Shown here piece after piece: positions 18,587 to 27,674 of a stretch of DNA of 64,000 nucleotides (position 1 is the first letter of the stretch; each line of letters starts with the position of its first letter). The stretch spans positions 124,001 to 188,000 of the forward strand of contig CANMCX010000003.1 of assembly GCA_947496465.1 (NCBI GenBank), given 5' to 3'. The DNA is from Marinifilum_A sediminis (lineage in GTDB: Bacteria; Bacteroidota; Bacteroidia; Bacteroidales; Marinifilaceae). The position numbers and the translations under genes are program-made. The notes beneath the pieces are model-generated. The model did not search any database, was not told where the DNA came from, and saw nothing but the letters and a program-made list of their open reading frames with translations.

Positions 18587-20971
18587 ATGATGAGAAATTT
18601 ACTAATAATAATAATAGGTCTGTTATCAAGCTTTTTGGCAAAAGCACAGGTTGTCTTTTTTGACGAAGGTACCACTTCATCCTACTACGATCAGGGAATC
18701 GTTGATATTAATAATCTGGGGAATAGCCAATTTGAGCACACCTATCCTCCGGGCAATCCACAATGGAATGATAAGATTCCATGTGTAACAAGTTCCTACA
18801 AAGGAAGTACTGCTCTAAAATTTAACTACACTTCTTCTTCTGATGGAAATTGGAAAGTAACGGTCTATAAAAAATCATGGAGTACAGCTGATATTACATC
18901 CAGCGATTCGCTTTCCTTTTATTTGTATTGTGAGGAAGATTTTCCAGCAGAAGCCCTTCCAAAAATTGCCATAAAAGCGAACCTGAAAAGTGGTTCCGGC
19001 GATCAAACTACAGCCTTATATACATTAAGCGATTACAACGAAAGCGCACTTGCCGGACAATGGATACAAATCCGTTTCCCTCTCGGAAATATTCTGAACG
19101 ACAGTCAGAACTCAGACTTGGATTTTACCCAAAGTAAAGGAATTATTTTTAACCAATCGGAAAGCGATAATAGCAGCCGATTGATATATATTGATGAAAT
19201 TACCACTTATGAATATATGGAATTTGTACCGGAAGTTACAGATTTTAAGACTACAGGTTACGATTCGCATGTGGAATTGGAATGGGAGACTCCACAGGAA
19301 GATTTAAACTACAGAATTGAAGCATCATTTGATGGTGGTAATAACTATGAATTAAGAGCTGAAACGGCAGATAATTATTTACTTGATTTTATTCCTCAAA
19401 AAGCTCGCAATACTTCCATCCAATATCGAATTTACACTATAGCTGGCGGCAATAAATCGGCAGCGGTTACAAATCAAGCCAGTGTTCGAGACTACTCAGA
19501 TGATGAATTGATGAATATGGTTCAAGAGTATACCTTTCGTTATTTCTGGGAAGGAGCGGACCCGAACTCTGGCATGACCAAGGAAAGGACATCAGGGACA
19601 GCTGTTGCATCAGGCGCTTCAGGAATGGGATTAATGGCTATGATTGTGGCTTATGAAAGAAGTTATCGTCCCCAGAGTGAGGTAAAAGATCGTATACTGC
19701 AGATGCTTAATTTTCTAAAAACCTGCGATAGACACCATGGAGCTTGGTCGCATTGGTACCATGGGAATTCAGGAGTTACAAAACCTTTTAGTACTAAAGA
19801 TGATGGAGGCGATATGGTTGAAACATCTTTTGTTGCATCAGCCTTGATTGCTTTAAAGAATTATTTCATTTCGAATGACAATCAATCTATTCAGATCAGA
19901 GAAATGGCAGATGAACTTTGGCGGGAAATAGAATGGGATTGGTATCAGAATAATGGAGAAGATCAGCTTTATTGGCACTGGTCGCCAAATTACGATTTTG
20001 AAATGAATATGAGGATCAGGGGATGGAACGAAAGTTTGATTACCTATATTATGGCTGCTTCGTCACCTACATATGGTATTTCAAAAGAGGTATATGATAA
20101 TGGCTGGGCTAATAATGGAGGGATGGTCAATTCGCGTTCCTTTTATGGATATGATATTAGCTTAGCTCCAGATTACGGGGGACCTCTTTTCTGGATTCAT
20201 TACACACATTTAGGTATCAATCCACATAATCTATACGATGCTTATGCTGACTACTGGGAGGAGCATGTAAATACAGTGAAAATTCATCATACCTATGCAG
20301 TCAATAATCCCAAAGGACATAAAAATTATAGTGATAAATGTTGGGGATTAACCTCAAGCGATGATCCTGATAAAGGATATTCTTCTCATAAACCTTTATA
20401 TGAAGATAATGGCACTATCGCTCCAACTGCTGCCTTGGCATCTATGCCTTATGCACCCGAAGAATCGATGAAAGCAATAAAATATTTCTATCGCGAACGG
20501 GGCAGTGACTTATTTGGACGATATGGTTTTTATGATGCTTTCAATGACAATCAGAATTGGGTAAAACAGGATTATCTGGGAATTGATCAGGGACCAATCC
20601 TAATCATGTTGGAAAATTATAGAACTGGTCTACTTTGGGAATCTGTGATGAACGATAGCGATGTGCAGGAAGGTCTTTCCACACTTGGTTTTAACCAAAT
20701 TACTTCTGTACCCGATTGGGAAACTAAATCAGACTTGGCAATTTATCCTAATCCAAGCGAAGGACAATTTAAGTTATCGTTTCCTGAAATAGCATCAAAG
20801 GGCATAAGTATTAGGATATATAATTTACAAGGACAACAGGTTTATTATGAGGAGACATACTCTTTATCTTCTGAACTTGAAGTAAATGCTTCGAACCTAA
20901 GTGCAGGTTGTTATGTATTTGTGCTTCAGGTTAACGACCAATCTTTTACTACAAAACTAATTATCAAATAA
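18587..20971 (+). CDS. GH144-type (glucoamylase-domain) enzyme with T9SS C-terminal sorting domain
   Basis: A 794-residue secreted enzyme. Signal peptide (1-21, ending AKAQ), a beta-rich N-terminal module (about 22-210) of unknown type, an Fn3-like module (about 215-300), then a catalytic domain (about 305-690) of the Pfam glucoamylase type that defines GH144: FRYFWEGADPNSGM, HHGAWSHWYHG, LYWHWSPN, GIDQGPILIMLENYRTGLLW. Characterised GH144 members are endo-beta-1,2-glucanases or sophorose-releasing exo-enzymes. The last 80 residues form a type IX secretion sorting domain (LAIYPNPSEGQFKLSF...KLIIK), so the protein is probably released or attached at the cell surface. It pairs with the shorter GH144-type lipoprotein 12 bp downstream. 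Endo versus exo action cannot be decided here. Confidence 0.85.
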   Translation: MMRNLLIIIIGLLSSFLAKAQVVFFDEGTTSSYYDQGIVDINNLGNSQFEHTYPPGNPQWNDKIPCVTSSYKGSTALKFNYTSSSDGNWKVTVYKKSWSTADITSSDSLSFYLYCEEDFPAEALPKIAIKANLKSGSGDQTTALYTLSDYNESALAGQWIQIRFPLGNILNDSQNSDLDFTQSKGIIFNQSESDNSSRLIYIDEITTYEYMEFVPEVTDFKTTGYDSHVELEWETPQEDLNYRIEASFDGGNNYELRAETADNYLLDFIPQKARNTSIQYRIYTIAGGNKSAAVTNQASVRDYSDDELMNMVQEYTFRYFWEGADPNSGMTKERTSGTAVASGASGMGLMAMIVAYERSYRPQSEVKDRILQMLNFLKTCDRHHGAWSHWYHGNSGVTKPFSTKDDGGDMVETSFVASALIALKNYFISNDNQSIQIREMADELWREIEWDWYQNNGEDQLYWHWSPNYDFEMNMRIRGWNESLITYIMAASSPTYGISKEVYDNGWANNGGMVNSRSFYGYDISLAPDYGGPLFWIHYTHLGINPHNLYDAYADYWEEHVNTVKIHHTYAVNNPKGHKNYSDKCWGLTSSDDPDKGYSSHKPLYEDNGTIAPTAALASMPYAPEESMKAIKYFYRERGSDLFGRYGFYDAFNDNQNWVKQDYLGIDQGPILIMLENYRTGLLWESVMNDSDVQEGLSTLGFNQITSVPDWETKSDLAIYPNPSEGQFKLSFPEIASKGISIRIYNLQGQQVYYEETYSLSSELEVNASNLSAGCYVFVLQVNDQSFTTKLIIK

Positions 20972-20983
20972 TACAGCATTACA

Positions 20984-22369
20984 ATGCGAATCAAAATACT
21001 ACTTTATTTACTTACGATTATAACACTGCATGCCTGTGTTGTTTCAACAAAAAAATCAAAGAGTTCGAATGCTGCCAATAAATCTGCTTTAAGCGATGAG
21101 CAATTACTCGATACTGTGCAATATCAAACCTTTCAATATTTCTGGGAAGGAGCTGAAGAAAATTCGGGTATGGCTTGTGAGCGAATCCATTTAGATGGAG
21201 ATTATCCTCACAAGGATCAGAATGTTGTTACTATAGGTGGCTCCGGGTTTGGACTTATGGCTATTTTAGTTGGTGTTGAAAGGGGATTTGTAAGCAGGGA
21301 AGAGGCATTTATACGCTTTCAAAAGATTGTGAATTTTTTAAGTACTGCAGATCGATTTCATGGAGCTTGGCCACATTGGCTAGAAGGCGATACAGGTAAT
21401 GTAAAACCATTTGGTCGTAAAGATAATGGGGGCGATTTGGTTGAAACTGCTTTTATGATTCAGGGATTGTTGACAGTGGCAGAGTATTATCGAGATGGTA
21501 GTGAAGAGGAACAGCAACTGGTTAAAGACATTGAGGAATTGTGGCAGGAGGTAGAGTGGGATTGGTATACAAAGGGAGAAAATGTTTTGTATTGGCATTG
21601 GTCGCCAAATTTTGGCTGGGATATGAATTTTCCAGTGGGTGGATACAATGAGTGTCTGATCATGTACATTCTCGCTTCATCATCACCTACACATTCGGTT
21701 AAACCAGAAGTTTACCATCAGGGCTGGACTTGTAATGGAAACATTAGCAAGGATACCGTTTTTTATAACCTGCCAACCATCCTTAACTATTACGAACATA
21801 GTGATGATCCGATTGGTCCTCTGTTTTGGGCACATTATTCTTACTTAGGATTAAATCCGAATGGATTAAAGGACAAATACGCTGATTATGGAGAATTGAC
21901 AAGAAATCATGCTAAAATACATTACAGGTATTGTGTTGATAATCCTAAAGGTTACAAAGGTTATGGGGAAAAACAATGGGGATTGACCTCGAGCTATTCT
22001 ATGAAAGGATATTCTGGTCATCATCCTGGAGAAAGTGATCTGGGAGTTATTGCACCTACAGCTGCTTTAAGCTCATTTCCTTACACTCCAAAAGAATCTA
22101 TGCAATTTCTTAGATACCTATACACTGAAGCGGATTCTTTGGTAGGAAAATTTGGTCCATATGATGCGTATAGCCATTCTAATGAATGGTATATGCCGAG
22201 ATATCTTGCCATCGATCAAGGACCAATTCCTGTGATGATAGAAAATTACAGGACCGGATTATTGTGGAATCTTTTTATGAGGAACAAAGATGTTCAAGAG
22301 GGATTGAAGAAATTGGATTTTAGTGTTCAAAAGAGTTCTCTTAAAGAAATGGTAGGGAATGATAAATAA
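20984..22369 (+). CDS. GH144-type (glucoamylase-domain) lipoprotein
   Basis: A 461-residue enzyme with a lipobox (LHAC, Cys18) and a single catalytic domain from about residue 45. It shares the signature blocks of its upstream neighbour: FQYFWEGAEENSGM, FHGAWPHWLEGD, KDNGGDLVETAF, LYWHWSPN and AIDQGPIPVMIENYRTGLLW. It lacks the N-terminal accessory modules and the type IX sorting domain, so it should be lipid-anchored. GH144 enzymes cleave beta-1,2-glucan, giving sophorose or longer sophoro-oligosaccharides, which a GH3 beta-glucosidase can finish. It overlaps the following esterase gene by 11 bp, indicating translational coupling. The family call rests on motif resemblance; some members of this Pfam family are uncharacterised. 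Confidence 0.85.
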   Translation: MRIKILLYLLTIITLHACVVSTKKSKSSNAANKSALSDEQLLDTVQYQTFQYFWEGAEENSGMACERIHLDGDYPHKDQNVVTIGGSGFGLMAILVGVERGFVSREEAFIRFQKIVNFLSTADRFHGAWPHWLEGDTGNVKPFGRKDNGGDLVETAFMIQGLLTVAEYYRDGSEEEQQLVKDIEELWQEVEWDWYTKGENVLYWHWSPNFGWDMNFPVGGYNECLIMYILASSSPTHSVKPEVYHQGWTCNGNISKDTVFYNLPTILNYYEHSDDPIGPLFWAHYSYLGLNPNGLKDKYADYGELTRNHAKIHYRYCVDNPKGYKGYGEKQWGLTSSYSMKGYSGHHPGESDLGVIAPTAALSSFPYTPKESMQFLRYLYTEADSLVGKFGPYDAYSHSNEWYMPRYLAIDQGPIPVMIENYRTGLLWNLFMRNKDVQEGLKKLDFSVQKSSLKEMVGNDK

Positions 22370-23159
22370 GAGTATATACAAGGGGATTGCAGTTTTCATT
22401 TTTTTTATGGGAGCAATAACTTGTGTGGCACAAAAAGGAGGTACATTTCAAAAATCTTTATTTGTCCAAGATGGAGATACTTTGAAATATCAAATTATGT
22501 ATCCGATTAATTATGACGAATCAAAGCAGTATCCGCTTATTCTTTTTTTGCATGGAGCAGGCGAGCGGGGAAATGATAATGAACGTCAGATGAAATTGGG
22601 TTCGCATATTTTCAGAGATAAGGAGAATCAAAAAGATTATCCAGCCATTGTACTTTTTCCGCAGTGTTCAAAAGATGTGATGTGGACTAATCGCAGAAAA
22701 TTTAAAAAGCCAGATCGTATGGTATTTGAGTTTCCCGTAAGCGCCCCTGCACCTCGCCCATCTCAATTGGTGAATGCCTTGGTAGAGCAATTTGTGGCAA
22801 ATAAAAAGGTAAATGCTGATAGGATGTATGTGATGGGAATATCGATGGGAGGAATAGGAGCATTGGAATACTTGTACCGTTGGTCCGACAAGTATGCTGC
22901 AGCCTATATTGTGTGTGGTGGACATAATGATGATTTAGCCAGGTATTATGCTAATGTTCCAATATGGTTTGCACATGGCGATAAGGATCAAGTGGTACCC
23001 ATTGATTATTCTCGATCAGTATATGAAAAATTATCTCCATTGAATCAGAATACTCGTTTTAAGATTTATCCCGGTATGGGACATAGTATTTGGACACCAG
23101 CCTTCGAAGAAAAAGACTTGTTGTACTGGCTGTTCCAATTCTCGAAATCAGTAAATTGA
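22359..23159 (+). CDS. Secreted alpha/beta-hydrolase, putative carbohydrate esterase
   Basis: A 266-residue alpha/beta-hydrolase with a signal peptide (about 1-24, ending CVAQ). The oxyanion region is LFLHGAGERG; the nucleophile elbow is GISMGG with Ser162; Asp210 (HGDKDQVVP) and His242 (GMGHSIW) complete a plausible triad. It resembles the PHB-depolymerase/feruloyl-esterase-like hydrolases annotated as phospholipase or prolyl-oligopeptidase family in Bacteroidota loci. In this context it may remove acyl groups from the glycan. Its start codon lies inside the preceding GH144-type gene, so the two are translated together. The acyl group is unknown. Confidence 0.8.
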   Translation: MINKSIYKGIAVFIFFMGAITCVAQKGGTFQKSLFVQDGDTLKYQIMYPINYDESKQYPLILFLHGAGERGNDNERQMKLGSHIFRDKENQKDYPAIVLFPQCSKDVMWTNRRKFKKPDRMVFEFPVSAPAPRPSQLVNALVEQFVANKKVNADRMYVMGISMGGIGALEYLYRWSDKYAAAYIVCGGHNDDLARYYANVPIWFAHGDKDQVVPIDYSRSVYEKLSPLNQNTRFKIYPGMGHSIWTPAFEEKDLLYWLFQFSKSVN

Positions 23160-23186
23160 AAGATAAATATCAAAAATACAAAGCAA

Positions 23187-24992
23187 ATGCAGGCAATAAA
23201 AAGCATTTTTTTAGTGATTGGTTTATGCCTTTCGGCGATGAGTAATGCCCAGGAAATTATACCTCAAACTTATTGTAATCCTTTGGATATCGACTATACC
23301 TATATGGTATACAATTCAAGCAAGAACATTTCATATCGATCGGGTGCGGATCCTGCTGTGGTAGAATTTCGTGATGAATACTATATGTTTGTTACTCGTT
23401 CGTTTGGTTACTGGCACTCGCGTGATTTGGTCAACTGGGATTTTATCAAGCCGCAGCAATGGTTTTTCGAAGGTTGTAATGCACCTACTGCCTATAACTA
23501 TAAGGATTCACTACTATATTTTGCTGGTGATCCGGCTGGGTATGGCAGTATATTATATACCGATGATCCAAAAAGTGGCAAATGGACTCCTACTGCTTCT
23601 ATCACCAATGGTATTCAGGATTCAGAATTGTTTATTGATGATGATGGTAAAGCTTATTTGTATTGGGGATCATCGAATGTTTATCCAATAAAAGTTAAGC
23701 AGTTGAATAAAGATGATAGAATGCTGGTTGTTGGAGATACAAAAGAATTGATAAACCTTGTTGAAGAAGAGCATGGGTGGGAACGATTCGGGGAAAATAA
23801 TTTTCATCCCACTTTAAAGGAAGGTTATATGGAAGGTGCATCCATGACCAAATACAATGGCAAATATTATCTGCAATATGCAGCTCCTGGAACACAATTC
23901 AATGTATATGCCGACGGGGTTTATGTTGGGGATTCACCTTTTGGACCCTTTACCTATATGAAAAGTAATCCTATGAGTTTTAAGCCTGGTGGATTTACTA
24001 ATGGGGCTGGGCATGGTATTACCATGCAACAAACTAACGGTCAGTACTGGCATTTTGCTACAATGGCTTTGGCCTCGAACTCACATTGGGAGCGTCGTTT
24101 GTGTATGTTCCCAACTTATTTTGATGCTGATGATTTGATGTATTCTAAAACTCATTATGGGGATTACCCGCGTTATGCTCCCAGCCATCCTAATAAAGCA
24201 GGAGAACATTGTGGATGGATGCTTTTATCCTATAAAGGAAAAACAACAGTATCATCTTCAAAAACACAGATTAGGAAAAGTACCTCTACTGACGATGAGT
24301 TTGTTATTAACGAAATGCCTTTCCAAAAAAACGGTGAGGGAGAGATTTTATCAGAAGTCTTGACAGATGAAAGTCCAAAATCATTTTGGGTGGCTGATGA
24401 TAATGATGATAAGCAATGGGTAAAAATAGAAATGCAGAAGCTAGGTAAAATCTATGCAATTCAATTGAATTATCATGATTATGAAACAGGAATTTATACA
24501 CGTACCAAAGGTTTGCGACATCGCTTCACAATTGAGGTTTCTAAGGATAACGAAAACTGGCACACTGTAGTGGATCGTAGCAAATCATACAAAGATTCAC
24601 CAAACGCATATATTGTGTTAAAACAACCAATTACTGCGAAGTATGTAAGGTATAGGAATATAGAAGTTCCAGGTGCTAATCTGGCCATGTCTGAAGTCAG
24701 AGTGTTTGGTGTCGGACATGGGAAAAAACCTTCAATGGTGAAGGATTTCTCAATTAAAAGAGAAGGCGACAGGCGAGATGTTAGTTTTTCATGGAAAGAG
24801 GTAAAGGGTGCACAGGGATACAATATTCGTTGGGGAATTGCTCCTAATAAAATGTATCAATCATGGTTGCTTTATGATGTTAGTGATCATTTTATGCGCT
24901 GTTTAGATCGTGATACACCATACTATTTTTCTATTGAAGCATTTAACGAAAATGGAATTTCGGATAGAACAAAACCATTATTGATAAAATAA
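23187..24992 (+). CDS. GH43-like glycosidase with F5/8-type C and Fn3 domains
   Basis: A 601-residue secreted protein. A signal peptide (1-21, ending SNAQ) is followed by a five-bladed-propeller catalytic domain of the GH43 type (about 28-340). Candidate catalytic residues are Asp55 (SGADPAVVEF), Asp145 (GIQDSELFID) and Glu216 (MEGASMTK). A discoidin/F5-8C module (about 390-505; KQWVKIEMQKLG, VRYRNIEVPG) and an Fn3 module (about 510-600) follow; the former often binds galactose or other sugars. GH43 enzymes usually act on arabinose- or xylose- or galactose-containing side chains. It lies 27 bp after the esterase and 38 bp before a GH2 gene, in the same operon. Substrate not determinable. Confidence 0.8.
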   Translation: MQAIKSIFLVIGLCLSAMSNAQEIIPQTYCNPLDIDYTYMVYNSSKNISYRSGADPAVVEFRDEYYMFVTRSFGYWHSRDLVNWDFIKPQQWFFEGCNAPTAYNYKDSLLYFAGDPAGYGSILYTDDPKSGKWTPTASITNGIQDSELFIDDDGKAYLYWGSSNVYPIKVKQLNKDDRMLVVGDTKELINLVEEEHGWERFGENNFHPTLKEGYMEGASMTKYNGKYYLQYAAPGTQFNVYADGVYVGDSPFGPFTYMKSNPMSFKPGGFTNGAGHGITMQQTNGQYWHFATMALASNSHWERRLCMFPTYFDADDLMYSKTHYGDYPRYAPSHPNKAGEHCGWMLLSYKGKTTVSSSKTQIRKSTSTDDEFVINEMPFQKNGEGEILSEVLTDESPKSFWVADDNDDKQWVKIEMQKLGKIYAIQLNYHDYETGIYTRTKGLRHRFTIEVSKDNENWHTVVDRSKSYKDSPNAYIVLKQPITAKYVRYRNIEVPGANLAMSEVRVFGVGHGKKPSMVKDFSIKREGDRRDVSFSWKEVKGAQGYNIRWGIAPNKMYQSWLLYDVSDHFMRCLDRDTPYYFSIEAFNENGISDRTKPLLIK

Positions 24993-25030
24993 TTTGGAGC
25001 TAATTTAAGATCTATTTTAATATTGAAAGC

Positions 25031-27658
25031 ATGAGTAGAATTATTCTAATATCACTTTTATTTGTTTTTAATTATCATTTGTGTAATGCATTTCATTCCT
25101 ATACAATTAATGAAAATTGGCAATTTGCTTTAGAGGGAAAATCTTGGAGAAGTGTGAATTTGCCACATACCTGGAATGCGAAAGATGCATTTGATGATGA
25201 AGCCTATTATCGTGGAACAGGTATTTATAAAAAAGAACTTCATATTCATGCATCGCAGCTTCAAAAGGAATTGTTTATTCAATTCGATGGTGTTAATGCT
25301 TTCGCAGATTTATTCATCAATGATCAATTTGTTGGTCAGCATAAAGGTGGTTACACTGCATTTAGGTTTGATATATCAAATTTTGTGCACGAAGGAGTGA
25401 ATCACATTCGAATGATTGTAAATAACGAATTTAACACTAACTATCCTCCTTTGGATGGAGATTTTACCATGTTTGGAGGTATATATCGCGATGTACAAAT
25501 TATTGAAACCCATAAACTTCATATAGATTTGGATAATTTGGCATCATCAGGCGTTTTTATTAGCCAGAAGAATGTAGGAGAGAAAAGTGCCGACATTATC
25601 ATCAAAACCAAGCTGGTTAATAAAAATCAATTTTCACATACACTTGAATTAAGAGCCAGAATATTAGATGCCAAGAATAATGTGGTATCCACTTTCTTAA
25701 AAAAAATAAAGGTAAAGGCTAAGGATAAGGTTGATGTAGAAGGTAAATTTTCTTCTTTGAAAAATCCTCAATTGTGGTCGCCCGATCATCCTTATTTGTA
25801 CAAAGTAGTTGTTGAAATTTTCGATGAAAAAAATCATGAACTAGATAGTAGAATTGAACCCCTAGGAGTTCGTTGGTTTTCGGTCAATGCTGAAAATGGC
25901 TTCTACTTGAACGGACAGCCATTAAAATTGATTGGTGTGAATCGCCACCAGGATTTCTCAGGTTATGGAAATGCTGTACCTGATGCAGTACACCTGAAAG
26001 ATTTACAACTGATAAAAGATATGGGGAGTAATTTTTTGCGTATTGCTCATTATCCGCAGGACAGAATTGTTCTTGAGGAGTGCGACCGTTTAGGTTTATT
26101 GTGTTGTGTAGAGGTTCCTTTAAACAATAGGAATAATGTATTCTCAGACGAATATTGGAGTAATACAATGTTACGTCAGAGGGAGATGGTACGTCAATCT
26201 TTCAATCATCCATCTATAGTAATATGGGCTATGCTAAACGAATGTTTGCTGCGTACTAAACTGAGACCTCCATTCGATCCAGAAAATGTCTATCTCAAAA
26301 AAACGGGAGAATTTGCAGCAGCTATTAATACTTTACTAAAAGAGGAAGATCCCGATCGCTTGACTATGATTGTGAATAGTGAAAAACCAGCTATTCATCT
26401 TGCAGCAGGAACAGGATTTACCCCTGATATTATTGGTTGGAACTTGTATCACTGTTGGTATGGAGAAGAAAAGTTTGATTATTCATTGAATAAATTTATT
26501 ACTCGAATGCATCAGGAGTTCCCTGGCAAAGGATTGATGATCACAGAATATGGAGCTGGAGCAGATCCACGAATCAGTTGTGAAGATCCGCATCGATGGG
26601 ATTTTAGTCGCGAGTATCAGATAAAAGTGCATAAACATTTTATGGAAACCATTCTAAAAAGAGAGGATGTAATGGGTGGAGCAGTATGGAATTTTGCAGA
26701 TTTTGCATCGGGTGTTCGCCAGGATACCGATCCTAATATCAATTCAAAAGGATTGATGACCAATGATAGAATTGCTAAGGATGCCTATCATTATTACTAT
26801 GTTTTGTTGTCTGATAAACCTATTGTTCGTATTGCTTCGCGTGAGTTTAAAAAACGAATAGGTATTGAGAATAATTCCGGGGCTGAGGTATGTAATCAAA
26901 AGATTGAAGTGTTTGGGAAAGGTGGGGAGATTACCCTCTTTAATAATGATCAGAAGATTGGTGTTAAATCGACAGATGAACATCATTCAGCTATATTTCA
27001 GGTTCCTTTTGTTGATGGATCGAACAGCTTGGTTGCTAAATGTGGAAATAAATCTGATGAAGTTGAGATTCAATTTAATCTAATACCAATCGATGCAGAT
27101 AGGTTTAGAGGCAAGCTGAATATTTCTCTTGGAGATCATCGTCAGTTTATATCCAGGGAACCGGCTGGTGAATGTTATGTGCCTGAAAAGAAATATACCC
27201 TAGGAAGTTGGGGGTATATTGGAGGAGAGGCCATTATCAAAAATGGACTGCCATCGGTTGGTACGGCTTTAAACATATTTCACACACAAGATGATCCGGT
27301 TTACCAGAGCCATAGAGAAGGAATAAAAGAATTCCGTTTTGATGTACAGGATGGACGTTTTGAAGTTAGTCTTCTGTTTATGGAACCAAATACCAGGTTA
27401 AAAAGACAGCCATTGGTATATGAATTGATTAAGGGAACTAGTAACAAAAACACAAATGAAAAAAGGGTTTTTAACTTGTTGGTAAATGGACAGATCGTAT
27501 TAAAGGACTTCAATATTTTGGAGAATGCCGGAGCTCGATCCGCAATTGAAAAAAAGATAGTTGTTCATGTGAAAGATAATAAAGGTATTACAGTGAAATT
27601 TGCACCTATTGAGGGAACAACAATACTGAGTGGAATAAGTTTAAGAAAAATCAGATAA
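25031..27658 (+). CDS. GH2 glycoside hydrolase with C-terminal malectin-like domain
   Basis: An 875-residue GH2 enzyme: signal peptide (1-20), sugar-binding jelly roll (about 25-160; NLPHTWNAKDAF), Ig-like domain (about 165-285) and TIM barrel (about 286-600). The acid/base is Glu404 in IWAMLNE and the nucleophile Glu506 in LMITEYGAG, both at the expected spacing. RIAHYPQD marks strand 2 of the barrel. The C-terminal quarter (about 700-875) looks malectin-like (FRFDVQDGRFEVSLLFMEP) and may bind glycan. Activity could be beta-galactosidase, beta-glucuronidase or beta-mannosidase; the sequence alone does not settle this. It is tightly packed between the GH43 and sulfatase genes. Confidence 0.88.
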   Translation: MSRIILISLLFVFNYHLCNAFHSYTINENWQFALEGKSWRSVNLPHTWNAKDAFDDEAYYRGTGIYKKELHIHASQLQKELFIQFDGVNAFADLFINDQFVGQHKGGYTAFRFDISNFVHEGVNHIRMIVNNEFNTNYPPLDGDFTMFGGIYRDVQIIETHKLHIDLDNLASSGVFISQKNVGEKSADIIIKTKLVNKNQFSHTLELRARILDAKNNVVSTFLKKIKVKAKDKVDVEGKFSSLKNPQLWSPDHPYLYKVVVEIFDEKNHELDSRIEPLGVRWFSVNAENGFYLNGQPLKLIGVNRHQDFSGYGNAVPDAVHLKDLQLIKDMGSNFLRIAHYPQDRIVLEECDRLGLLCCVEVPLNNRNNVFSDEYWSNTMLRQREMVRQSFNHPSIVIWAMLNECLLRTKLRPPFDPENVYLKKTGEFAAAINTLLKEEDPDRLTMIVNSEKPAIHLAAGTGFTPDIIGWNLYHCWYGEEKFDYSLNKFITRMHQEFPGKGLMITEYGAGADPRISCEDPHRWDFSREYQIKVHKHFMETILKREDVMGGAVWNFADFASGVRQDTDPNINSKGLMTNDRIAKDAYHYYYVLLSDKPIVRIASREFKKRIGIENNSGAEVCNQKIEVFGKGGEITLFNNDQKIGVKSTDEHHSAIFQVPFVDGSNSLVAKCGNKSDEVEIQFNLIPIDADRFRGKLNISLGDHRQFISREPAGECYVPEKKYTLGSWGYIGGEAIIKNGLPSVGTALNIFHTQDDPVYQSHREGIKEFRFDVQDGRFEVSLLFMEPNTRLKRQPLVYELIKGTSNKNTNEKRVFNLLVNGQIVLKDFNILENAGARSAIEKKIVVHVKDNKGITVKFAPIEGTTILSGISLRKIR

Positions 27659-27674
27659 TTAAAAAATTCATTAT

